Source: a bacterium (GTDB lineage Bacteria > Planctomycetota > Planctomycetia > Pirellulales > Pirellulaceae). From it: a stretch of 64,000 nucleotides of DNA. The translations under genes and the position numbers were made by a program. This document shows, one piece after another, positions 55,940 through 63,131 of the stretch. Below the pieces are notes generated by a model. It saw only the letters and a list, made by a program, of their open reading frames with translations. It was not told the DNA's origin and searched no databases. Every line of letters starts with the position of its first letter. Positions within the stretch are counted from its first letter, which is position 1. Location: NCBI GenBank assembly GCA_030430075.1, contig JAUIGN010000001.1:62001-126000 (forward strand). The letters run 5' to 3'.

Positions 55940-56952
55940 GCAGTCGGCAAAGCGCCCGGTCGCCGTTGACCCGGATTCGGGCCGGCGCGTTAGTCTTGGT
56001 GGCCGTCTTCCTGGTATCGTCGCTCGGGTTTCGCTGGTTTGGCTACGACTGGATCGACTCCATCTGGATGACGGCGATCACCATCTCCACCGTGGGATAT
56101 GCCGAATCGAGTGGTTCGCCGCCGGCCCAGCAACTGTTTACCGTCGCCGTGATCGTGGTGGGCATTTCTGCAGCGGTCTATACGTTCGGAGGTTTCTTTC
56201 AGATGGTCTTGGAAGGTGAGATCGAACGCGTCCTGGGGCACCGGCGAGTGACGCGCGGGATCGGACAGCTCAATCACCACGTCGTTGTCTGCGGCTTCGG
56301 GCGGATGGGCGAAGCGCTCACGATGAACCTGCAGCGTGTGGGCAAGGAATTTGTCGTGATCGACCAGAATGTCGACCGGTTCGAGGACGCGCGGGCCCTC
56401 GATTATCTCTGCCTCAGCGGAGACGCAACACAGGATGACGTCCTGGTCGCGGCAGGGATCGAACGGGCCGCGACCCTCGTCTCCGCCCTCCCCAGCGATG
56501 CCGACAATGTATTCATCACCTTGACCTCGCGGCACCTCAATCCCGAGATCCAGATCATTGCCCGGGCGGAACACCTCACCACGGAGGCCAAGCTTCGCCA
56601 GGCAGGTGCCGACAAGATCGTGGCTCCCGCCCTGATGGGCGCCCATCGCATGGAGCGCATGATCACCCGGCCGTCGACCGCCCATTTCATGGAGTTGGTC
56701 AGTGAAACCACGTTCATGGATCTCGAAATGGACGAGTTGATCGTTCGTGAGAACAGCCGGTTGATCGGCGAAACGGCCGGCAGCAGCGAGACCTTCACGC
56801 GCCAAGACCTCCTGCTGGCCGCCGTCAAGCAACCTGACGGCACGATGCGATTCAACCCCGGCAGCCGATACGTCTTCAAGGCCCTCGACACGATCATCGT
56901 GATGGGGCACGCCGACGCCATCCAGCAATTCCGGCGGAATTACGGTCTGTAG
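55936..56952 (+). CDS. K+ channel with RCK/TrkA-N domain
   Basis: A 338-residue protein with two transmembrane helices (AGALVLVAVFLVSSLGF, LFTVAVIVVGISAAVYTFGG) flanking a pore loop. The filter reads TISTVGYAES; the usual motif is TVGYGD or TVGFSE, so Ala replaces the second Gly. A Rossmann-type RCK domain follows (VVVCGFGRMGEALTMNL, then VVIDQNVDRFEDA and CLSGDATQDD), and a TrkA-C-like domain completes it. Such channels open with ligand or NAD binding. It is coupled by overlap to the Usp gene upstream. Confidence 0.88.
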   Translation: MSSRQSARSPLTRIRAGALVLVAVFLVSSLGFRWFGYDWIDSIWMTAITISTVGYAESSGSPPAQQLFTVAVIVVGISAAVYTFGGFFQMVLEGEIERVLGHRRVTRGIGQLNHHVVVCGFGRMGEALTMNLQRVGKEFVVIDQNVDRFEDARALDYLCLSGDATQDDVLVAAGIERAATLVSALPSDADNVFITLTSRHLNPEIQIIARAEHLTTEAKLRQAGADKIVAPALMGAHRMERMITRPSTAHFMELVSETTFMDLEMDELIVRENSRLIGETAGSSETFTRQDLLLAAVKQPDGTMRFNPGSRYVFKALDTIIVMGHADAIQQFRRNYGL

Positions 56953-56974
56953 GCGCGACCGGTCGGTTGCCGAA

Positions 56975-57526
56975 TCAATTGAGCGATGCGTCCGGAGGAA
57001 TTACGGACGTCTTGAGCGACGAACGCAGAATCTCCAGTCCGATGCTCCCTGCGACGACCGACCACTGCTCAGCCTCGTCAAGAAACACCTCATCACGGGA
57101 AGCGGCAGCGGTCAGCCATCCACCCATGACCAGTTCGTCGTCCAACTGCCCGGGCCCCCAACTGGCAAACCCGACGATCAGACGGTAAGGGGCCGTCGAG
57201 TACTTGACGATCTGTTCGAATTTCTCCGGCTCCCGCGTGAGAAAAACACCGTCGAGGACTTGCTCGTCCGCGTAGGCGATGTCGCCGTGAATCGCCATCG
57301 GAGGACCCGGAATCGGACCGCCCTGATTGATCAAACAGTCCACAGGGCACTTCGAATCCGCGATGATCTCCCACACTTCCTCGAGGGGCGCATTGGTGGG
57401 ACGATTCAGAATCAGGCCAAAGGCACCATCCTCGTCGTGCTCGATCATCAGTACGACGGTGTGATCAAAATTCGGGTCATCCAGGTGGGGCGACGCGACG
57501 AGAAAATGGCCGGCGAGGGAGCTCAT
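56975..57526 (-). CDS. yqgE: YqgE/AlgH family protein
   Basis: A 183-residue cytoplasmic protein. LAGHFLVASPHLDDPNFDHT, MIEHDEDGAFGLILNRP and INQGGPI are the family motifs; FASWGPGQLDDEL marks the C-terminal half. The family is widespread, of unknown biochemical role, and named AlgH in Pseudomonas for a link to alginate regulation. It is convergent with the K+ channel gene and 22 bases from it. No other gene of a pathway is nearby. Confidence 0.92.
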   Translation of the reverse strand: MSSLAGHFLVASPHLDDPNFDHTVVLMIEHDEDGAFGLILNRPTNAPLEEVWEIIADSKCPVDCLINQGGPIPGPPMAIHGDIAYADEQVLDGVFLTREPEKFEQIVKYSTAPYRLIVGFASWGPGQLDDELVMGGWLTAAASRDEVFLDEAEQWSVVAGSIGLEILRSSLKTSVIPPDASLN

Positions 57527-57652
57527 GGCAATCTACTTCTCTGTGAGTTGGAAAACGAACCGCAACAAGCGAGGAATACGGCCCTGCGGAACCTGGACCA
57601 TCAACCGCCTGCCAGGCACGCCGACAACCTGCGTCTTATCTTAAACCAGAAC

Positions 57653-57705
57653 GGCCGGAAAAGGGCAATTCGGACCGACCGGAATCTGGCAAGCTGCTCC
57701 GGCCG
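57653..57705. repeat. AAAAGGG / ACCGGAATCTGG repeat, copy 3
   Basis: ACGGCCGGAAAAGGG then GACCGACCGGAATCTGG and CTCCGGCCG, a diverged copy of the repeat at 13565 and 54156. Confidence 0.45.
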
Positions 57706-57749
57706 ACGCCCGTCGTCCAGGCACGTTACAACGTCCGGCACTCACCAGG

Positions 57750-57922
57750 ATCACCCATCGGCCGTTGGGCGCCGGCCACGGTTCGGTTGGCCGCCGAGCG
57801 AACCGGGCGCGAGCGAGGTCCGGTTGAGATGCGCGGTCCGGTTGAGATGCGCAGTGCTGGCGCAGGTTCGCTGCGAACGATTGCGACGCCGTGACTGGCG
57901 CTGATGATCTGTTCATGGATGG
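57750..57922. repeat. MITE-like element, diverged (copy E)
   Basis: It starts GGATCACCCATCGGCCGTTG and ends ATCTGTTCATGGATGG. The internal GGTCCGGTTGAGATGCGC is partly duplicated. Base changes have broken the terminal repeats, so this is an old copy. A GGAGACC repeat begins 21 bases later. No gene was recognised in the whole 57527-58145 gap. Confidence 0.6.
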
Positions 57923-57942
57923 TGGGCTGCCATGCGAGGAAT

Positions 57943-58080
57943 GGGAGACCTTCGGTCGGCGGTTTCGGCGGGGTCGGAGACCCGCGCCGAGCAGATTGTG
58001 AACGAGCCGCGGCGAGCAGATTGTGAAAGGCCCGCGGCGAGCAGAGAGCTGAACGTGAACGACCTGCGCCGAGCAAAGGG
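57943..58080 (+). repeat. GGAGACCTTCGGTC repeat with degenerate tail
   Basis: The head GGGAGACCTTCGGTC, GTTTCGGCGGGGTC and GGAGACCCGCGCCGAGCA is well kept. The tail units (GAGCCGCGGCGAGCAGATTG and similar) have diverged in this copy. Confidence 0.8.
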
Positions 58081-58145
58081 CAGACGATCGACAAGCCGAG
58101 TTGAGAACGTTCGGAGGCCGGCCCTGCAACGTCTTGCGCGCGGTT

Positions 58146-59165
58146 CTACGCAGGCGCCTTCACGGCGGGCTTGATGTCCTGCCAGATGCAGCCGCCCCAG
58201 GACCAGCCGACACCGAATCCAACGATCAGGTTTCTCTTCGTCGGGACCAGCCGCTGCTGGCGGCGCATCTCTTGAATCACGATTGGAATCGTTGACGAGA
58301 CGGTGTTGCCATACTCTCCCAGCACGATCGGCAAACGCTGGTCATCCAAGCCCAACCGCTCCTGAAGCATGGCCAGCATCTTGTACGTCGCCTGGTGAAA
58401 CAGAAAGAGATCGATATCATCCTGTTGCAGGTCCGCCTCATCCAGAATGTCCTGCACCAGCTTGGGAATGGCGGCGACGGTGAAGTTAATCAGGCTGGGT
58501 CCGTCCATATATAATTCACTCTTCCAGCGCTGACGATGCCGCGGCTTATGGGCATCCTCCGCAGGCCGAGCGCCGCCCTGGGTTACGAGCAGCGTGTCGG
58601 CGCCGCTCCCGTCGGTCCCAAATTGAAAGCCGGCCAACGATGGCTCGTCATTCGACTCGATCAGGGTGGCAGCCGCCCCGTCACCAAAGATGGTTCTCAG
58701 GCTACGGTCCTTGCGATCGATGTATTTGGAATAGGTCTCGGCCGTAATCAGCAAAACCCGTTCCGCCGTGCCGCTCCGGATCAACCCGTCCGCCAGCGCA
58801 AGACCGTATACGAACCCGGAGCAGCCCAGGTTGAAGTCCAGCGCACCGCACGACGTGCGCAACCCCAGCCGCTCTTGCATCAGACAGGCCGTGGTCGGCA
58901 GCGGATAGTCGGGAGTCTGTGTACAGAGCATGAGAAAATCGATGCTCTGCGGGTCGATATCGTGCTCGGCAAAAAGTTGCCGCGCGGCGGCAACCCCCAA
59001 GTCCGACGCACACTCCCCGTCTGCCGCGATGTAGCGTTTGAAGATACCGGTCTTGGCGGCAATCAGGTCCAGGTCCCAATTTGGAAATTCTGACCGGAGG
59101 TCGTCATTCGTCTCAACTCGTGCGGGAAGATAGACCGAAATCGGCCCGATAGCTGCATGTTTCAC
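58146..59165 (-). CDS. 3-oxoacyl-ACP synthase III-like protein
   Basis: A 339-residue condensing enzyme of the FabH group. The triad is visible: Cys115 in NLGCSGFVYGL, His in FLFHQATYKML and Asn in GEYGNTVSSTIP. The N-terminus AAIGPISVYLPARVETNDDL is typical. The start shown is GTG at 59165, since the upstream frame extension has no homology. FabH starts fatty-acid synthesis, while relatives make polyketides or signalling molecules. With no other fatty-acid genes around, it may be a special-purpose KASIII. Confidence 0.85.
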   Translation of the reverse strand: MKHAAIGPISVYLPARVETNDDLRSEFPNWDLDLIAAKTGIFKRYIAADGECASDLGVAAARQLFAEHDIDPQSIDFLMLCTQTPDYPLPTTACLMQERLGLRTSCGALDFNLGCSGFVYGLALADGLIRSGTAERVLLITAETYSKYIDRKDRSLRTIFGDGAAATLIESNDEPSLAGFQFGTDGSGADTLLVTQGGARPAEDAHKPRHRQRWKSELYMDGPSLINFTVAAIPKLVQDILDEADLQQDDIDLFLFHQATYKMLAMLQERLGLDDQRLPIVLGEYGNTVSSTIPIVIQEMRRQQRLVPTKRNLIVGFGVGWSWGGCIWQDIKPAVKAPA

Positions 59166-59588
59166 AGGGAGCGTCTCAACCGTCTCTGGAAGCAGGCATC
59201 GGTCAGGCGGTCCGCGACACGGTGACCGTCGGCGAATAGTGCCTGTCAGGAGGTGTTCGAATTCGTAATACGGGCGTTTGCCACGCCGCAGGCCAACTCC
59301 TGTGTGGCGCGGAACATCCATTTCGCCGGATCATGGGCTGGCGGCGACACGACACGGCCATCACACCATAACGGGCCTTTCGCAACGGGTCAATCGCACG
59401 GAGATTGTGAGGCGCAGAGCGGGTTTGAATCTGTCTTGACGCGTTCCAGACCCTGGCTATACTCCGCCCGGCTTGCTCCGCCCCGTTGCCGGTCGGCAGT
59501 GATATTGGTCCTCGGTTTCACACCCATTCCGGCTGTCCGACGTTGCACTTGGACATCCCTTTGACTGACTCCCCAGGCAGGTGCCACC
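59166..59588. other. Divergent intergenic region with sigma-70 promoter
   Basis: 423 bases between the KASIII-like gene and the PHP phosphatase gene. Apart from the promoter at 59436-59463 nothing specific was seen. Confidence 0.55.
59436..59463 (+). promoter_or_regulatory. Sigma-70-type promoter
   Basis: TTGACG, a 16-base spacer, TATACT: a near-consensus housekeeping promoter. The start site would lie near 59470, about 120 bases before the PHP phosphatase gene and the metallopeptidase gene behind it. Confidence 0.65.
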
Positions 59589-60389
59589 GTGTCGCTCGAA
59601 CACCCCTTTGTCGACATCCATTGTCATCTTGTGCCCGCCATCGACGACGGCGCGAAATCGCTCGACGATGCACTGGCCATGGCGGACATCGCCGTCTCCG
59701 ACGGCATTGAGACAATCATCGTCACCCCTCACCAAAATGGTTCCTATGCCCACAATCGGGGCGATACCATCCGCTCGCGCGTCACCGAATTGCAGCAGGA
59801 CCTGGACCACCACCAGATTCCGCTCACCGTGCTGCCGGGCGCCGACGTGCGCATCGAGGATGGCATGATTGAGGGCCTGCGGTCGGGCGATATCCTGACC
59901 TTGGGAGATCGGGGCCGGCATGTGCTGCTCGAACTCCCGCACGAACTGTACTTTCCCCTGGAGCGCGTCCTGGACGGGCTCGACGGCGCCAACATGGTCG
60001 GCATCCTGTCGCACCCGGAGCGCAACCAGGGGATTCTCAAGCAACCCGCGTTGGTCGAGTCGCTGGTCGATTACGGCTGCCTGATGCAGATCACCGCCGG
60101 CAGCCTGATGGGGACATTCGGTGCCTCCTGCCAGGAGATGTCGCGGTGGATGCTGAAGCAGGGCCTGGTTCATTTCATCGCCACCGATGCGCATGGCCCC
60201 CGTTCCAGACGGCCCCTGATCCGCCGGGCGTTCGAATTCACGGCCGAACTGGTCGGCGATGAAGTTGCCGCCGCACTCTGCTGCGAAAATCCGGCCGCCG
60301 TGGCAGCGGGCGACGATATCGAGTTCGTTGCCCCGCCGGTGAAGAAACTGGGCTTCCCGAACTGGTTCTCATGGCGAAAGGCAGGCTAA
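59589..60389 (+). CDS. CpsB/CapC-type PHP tyrosine phosphatase
   Basis: A 266-residue PHP-domain protein. Metal ligands are visible in FVDIHCHLVPAIDDGA, TPHQNG, GADVRIEDGM, LSHPERN and ATDAHGP. These match the CpsB/YwqE family, Mn-dependent phosphatases that control export of capsule or exopolysaccharide by dephosphorylating a tyrosine kinase. No capsule cluster lies here. GTG at 59589 follows AGGCAGG. The metallopeptidase gene follows after one base. Confidence 0.9.
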   Translation: MSLEHPFVDIHCHLVPAIDDGAKSLDDALAMADIAVSDGIETIIVTPHQNGSYAHNRGDTIRSRVTELQQDLDHHQIPLTVLPGADVRIEDGMIEGLRSGDILTLGDRGRHVLLELPHELYFPLERVLDGLDGANMVGILSHPERNQGILKQPALVESLVDYGCLMQITAGSLMGTFGASCQEMSRWMLKQGLVHFIATDAHGPRSRRPLIRRAFEFTAELVGDEVAAALCCENPAAVAAGDDIEFVAPPVKKLGFPNWFSWRKAG

Positions 60390-60390
60390 C

Positions 60391-61173
60391 GTGTGGCGTC
60401 GGCTGGGGTCTCTTTGGGTCGGGTGCGCACTCCTCCTGGCGGCAACCGCGAATCTTCAAGCGGAACGGCGATGGCCCGACGAACGCGTGATGCACCCGTT
60501 CGTCCTGCACGCCGATTTTTCGCTGGCCGGCCAACAGGGGCTCGTCGCGCAACTGTCGCGGTTGCAAGACGACCTTCGCCAGACCCTGGGAGTCCAGTCG
60601 TCCCAGGAACCGGTCCACCTCTTTCTGTTCCAGCGTGAACGGACCTACCAGGCCTACATCAAGGAGTATTTCTCCACCGTGCCCGCGCGGCGCGCCCTGT
60701 TCATCAAGGAACGAGGGCCGGGAATGGTTTTTGCCTATCGGCACGCTGAATTCGAGACCGACGTCCGCCACGAGAGTACCCACGCGCTCCTGCACGGCGC
60801 GCTGCCCATGGTACCCCTCTGGCTGGACGAAGGACTGGCCGAATACTTCGAGGTGCCGCCGGGACAACGGGCTTATGAACACGAGCATCTCAGCAAGACA
60901 AGATGGTACGCGAGATTTGGGCGAGTTCCCAATATTGAGCGGCTGGAGGAGATCGACGCCTTGGACCGAATGGGGCAATCCGAATATCGCGAAGCGTGGG
61001 CCTTGGTCCATTTCATGATCCACGGTCCCCCCGCGGCCAGGCAGGTCTTGCGTGACTACCTGTCCGACATTCAAGCCCATTCGCCGCCAGGCGTTCTCAG
61101 TCAACGGCTGCAACGCCGGTTCCCCAACCTGGATGCTGCGTTGGGTGACCATCTTGCCGGCTGGAAGAAATAG
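60391..61173 (+). CDS. Secreted metallopeptidase (DUF1570-like)
   Basis: A 260-residue protein with a signal peptide (LGSLWVGCALLLAATANLQA). VRHESTHALLH gives the zinc HExxH and LDEGLAEYFE the third ligand, a gluzincin pattern as in DUF1570 proteins of planctomycetes. The GTG start at 60391 is one base after the previous stop, so it is translated as part of the same operon. Substrates are unknown. Confidence 0.82.
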   Translation: MWRRLGSLWVGCALLLAATANLQAERRWPDERVMHPFVLHADFSLAGQQGLVAQLSRLQDDLRQTLGVQSSQEPVHLFLFQRERTYQAYIKEYFSTVPARRALFIKERGPGMVFAYRHAEFETDVRHESTHALLHGALPMVPLWLDEGLAEYFEVPPGQRAYEHEHLSKTRWYARFGRVPNIERLEEIDALDRMGQSEYREAWALVHFMIHGPPAARQVLRDYLSDIQAHSPPGVLSQRLQRRFPNLDAALGDHLAGWKK

Positions 61174-61520
61174 GGCCAACCCGCCCTCCGGTGCGCGGCG
61201 CGAACCGTTTGGTTCAGTCGAGCCGGACCGTTTACCGCACCACCACGGTCGCCACAACCGCTACGGGTTACCTGGCTTCCTATCTTAGGTTGTGACAAGC
61301 GTGCACGGGACGGGGATACGGCGCCGTGGACAAACGCGCGGCGGCCGGTGAAGCATCCGAGTTCGCTCGCGCTCGACTCCAAGCCCTGACTCGCTCGCCT
61401 TCCATGACGGTCACTGGACGGAGTCGCCACGAACGCCACCCATCGCCGCTTGCTATTGTCCGTGTCACCCATTCTCGTCCTACTCCCTGCCGCACTCACC
61501 ACACACTGGGCGCCCCGGGC

Positions 61521-61663
61521 TCGACGCGGCTCTCTGTGCTCGGCTCGGCGCGAGTATCCGCCCCCGTCTCGGCGCGGCTCTCTGACCCCCGATCAGCGCG
61601 GGTCGGCAACCTTGGCTCGGCGCGGGTCTCTGACCCCGCCGAAACGGCTGACCGAAGGTCTCC
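61521..61663 (-). repeat. GGAGACCTTCGGTC repeat with tail (minus)
   Basis: On the minus strand the head begins at 61663 (GGAGACCTTCGGTC, GTTTCGGCGGGGTC, AGAGACCCGCGCCGAGCC). Tail units run back to about 61521 (AGAGAGCCGCGCCGAGAC and variants). The whole gap 61174-62145 carries this repeat, a CATG palindrome and a full MITE-like copy, and no recognisable gene. Confidence 0.8.
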
Positions 61664-61893
61664 ATTTCCTACCATTCCCTAACTCGACGGCTCACCAATG
61701 AGCCCCACCTCCTTCATTTCGAAGCCAACCTCAATCCTGTTCAATTCGTTTCCGGTGATCGCGTTCGGAACGTGTCGCCTGAAAATGTGTTAACGGTACA
61801 ACCAAGCATCCGCGGTCTTCCCACCACCATCATTGGAAAACAAGGACTTAGGAAATCGGCCGGAACGGTACCGCGGCAAGAGAACCACGGAAT

Positions 61894-61910
61894 GTCATGC
61901 AAAGCATGAC
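61894..61910. repeat. GTCATGC-AAA-GCATGAC palindrome
   Basis: The reverse-orientation twin of the palindrome at 47446-47462. Confidence 0.8.
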
Positions 61911-61954
61911 CTACGGAAGTGCGGAATCCAAATCAACGGCATTGAGCCTAATCT

Positions 61955-62117
61955 GGATCATTCATCAGCCTCGGGCGTTCACCATGGCTCCGCTGATCGG
62001 CGCGCCCATCGGACGCCAACGCCTTTCGGCTGAGCTGCGAGTTTCGCTGCGTAAACTTCCATCCATCGATTGCGGCACAGCGACGTGGACTGCCCGTTGT
62101 TCGTTCATGAATGATCC
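61955..62117. repeat. MITE-like element (copy F, best conserved)
   Basis: 163 bp with perfect 11-bp terminal inverted repeats: GGATCATTCAT (61955-61965) and ATGAATGATCC (62107-62117). The interior is about 140 bp and has no frame of interest. It ends 29 bases before the stop of the histidine kinase gene. Confidence 0.8.
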
Positions 62118-62145
62118 CGGGGCGTCTTGGCAACCAACGGGAGCG

Positions 62146-62889
62146 TTAGCTGATCCGCCGCGGCGCAGGGAACTCGAGCGTAAACTTGGTGCCGTGTCCG
62201 ACCACGCTGTCGACGTTGATTCGACCTTGATGGGCAACAATGATCCGCTGGGTCATCGGCAAGCCCAGTCCGGAGCCGCCATTCTTGGTGGAATAGAACG
62301 GATCGAACATGTGGATGGCCGTCTTTTGATCCATACCGCAACCGTTGTCGATCAGGTCCAGCGCGACGCCGTAGACCGTCTGCCGGGTGCGGACCTCCAG
62401 CCGCCCGCCGGCGGGCATCGCTTCCAGGGAGTTCTTCACCAGGTTGACCAGTGCCGCCTGCAGCGTCTGCGGCTCCAGCATGATGCTGGGCAAGTCGCGA
62501 TCAAGATAGCGAATCACCTCGACGCCCGATTCGCGCGCCTGCAGGTCAAACAAGTCGAGCACGACTTCGACCTGCTCATTCAGGCTCCCTGCGTGCAAAT
62601 CGAGTTTGCTGAGACGAACAAACCTGAGGAAATCGTTGAGCAGCTTCTCCAGACGCTCGCACTGGTTGCGCACCAGGTTCAACTTGGAAACCGCCCGCCG
62701 CTCGCGCTGCGTTTCCGGCTCTGCGAAGTCCTCGCTGAGCAGGTCCATATTCATGCGGATGACGGAGAGCGGATTCTTGATCTCGTGGGCCAATGAGCCG
62801 GCCATCTCCGCCAGTTCGTTGTAACTGGATTGCAGACGCTCGTTCAGCGCTTCGGCATTCTCGTGCTCGTCGGCCGGCATAGTACTCAT
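62146..62889 (-). CDS. Small cytoplasmic histidine kinase
   Basis: A 247-residue kinase with only the transmitter: EMAGSLAHEIKNPLSVIRMNMDLL (phospho-acceptor His), then LVNLVKNSLEAMPAGG, DLIDNGCGMDQKT, FDPFYSTKNGGSGLGLPMTQRIIVAHQG and GTKFTLEFP. No sensor domain or membrane helix is present, so it probably receives its signal from another protein. The start could be at 62889 or 62880. It lies downstream of pnp on the same strand, after the pnp terminator. No regulator gene is adjacent. Confidence 0.9.
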   Translation of the reverse strand: MSTMPADEHENAEALNERLQSSYNELAEMAGSLAHEIKNPLSVIRMNMDLLSEDFAEPETQRERRAVSKLNLVRNQCERLEKLLNDFLRFVRLSKLDLHAGSLNEQVEVVLDLFDLQARESGVEVIRYLDRDLPSIMLEPQTLQAALVNLVKNSLEAMPAGGRLEVRTRQTVYGVALDLIDNGCGMDQKTAIHMFDPFYSTKNGGSGLGLPMTQRIIVAHQGRINVDSVVGHGTKFTLEFPAPRRIS

Positions 62890-62984
62890 GGTGTCGCCGT
62901 CAGTGGCCTCTGCGGGGTGACGAGGAAACCTGCGATTCCGCGCCTCGCTTGGCTGACCCGGAGTTCATCGATAGCGCATGGAGG

Positions 62985-63020
62985 AAAAAACGCAACCCGG
63001 CGCGACCGGCGCCGGGTTGC
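62985..63020 (-). terminator. Rho-independent terminator of pnp
   Basis: A perfect 12-bp stem (GCAACCCGGCGC / GCGCCGGGTTGC) with a five-base loop, followed on the minus strand by G and six T. This is the clearest terminator in the window, 112 bases after the pnp stop codon. Confidence 0.85.
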
Positions 63021-63131
63021 CATAGCTGTGAGCCGAAATCATGGGACGATGGTGCGTCGAGCGACCATCACCAGGCACCGGCCCCGGCTGGCTCGTTGCC
63101 ACCGGGTGCCGGTGCGTTGGTCCGCATGGGC

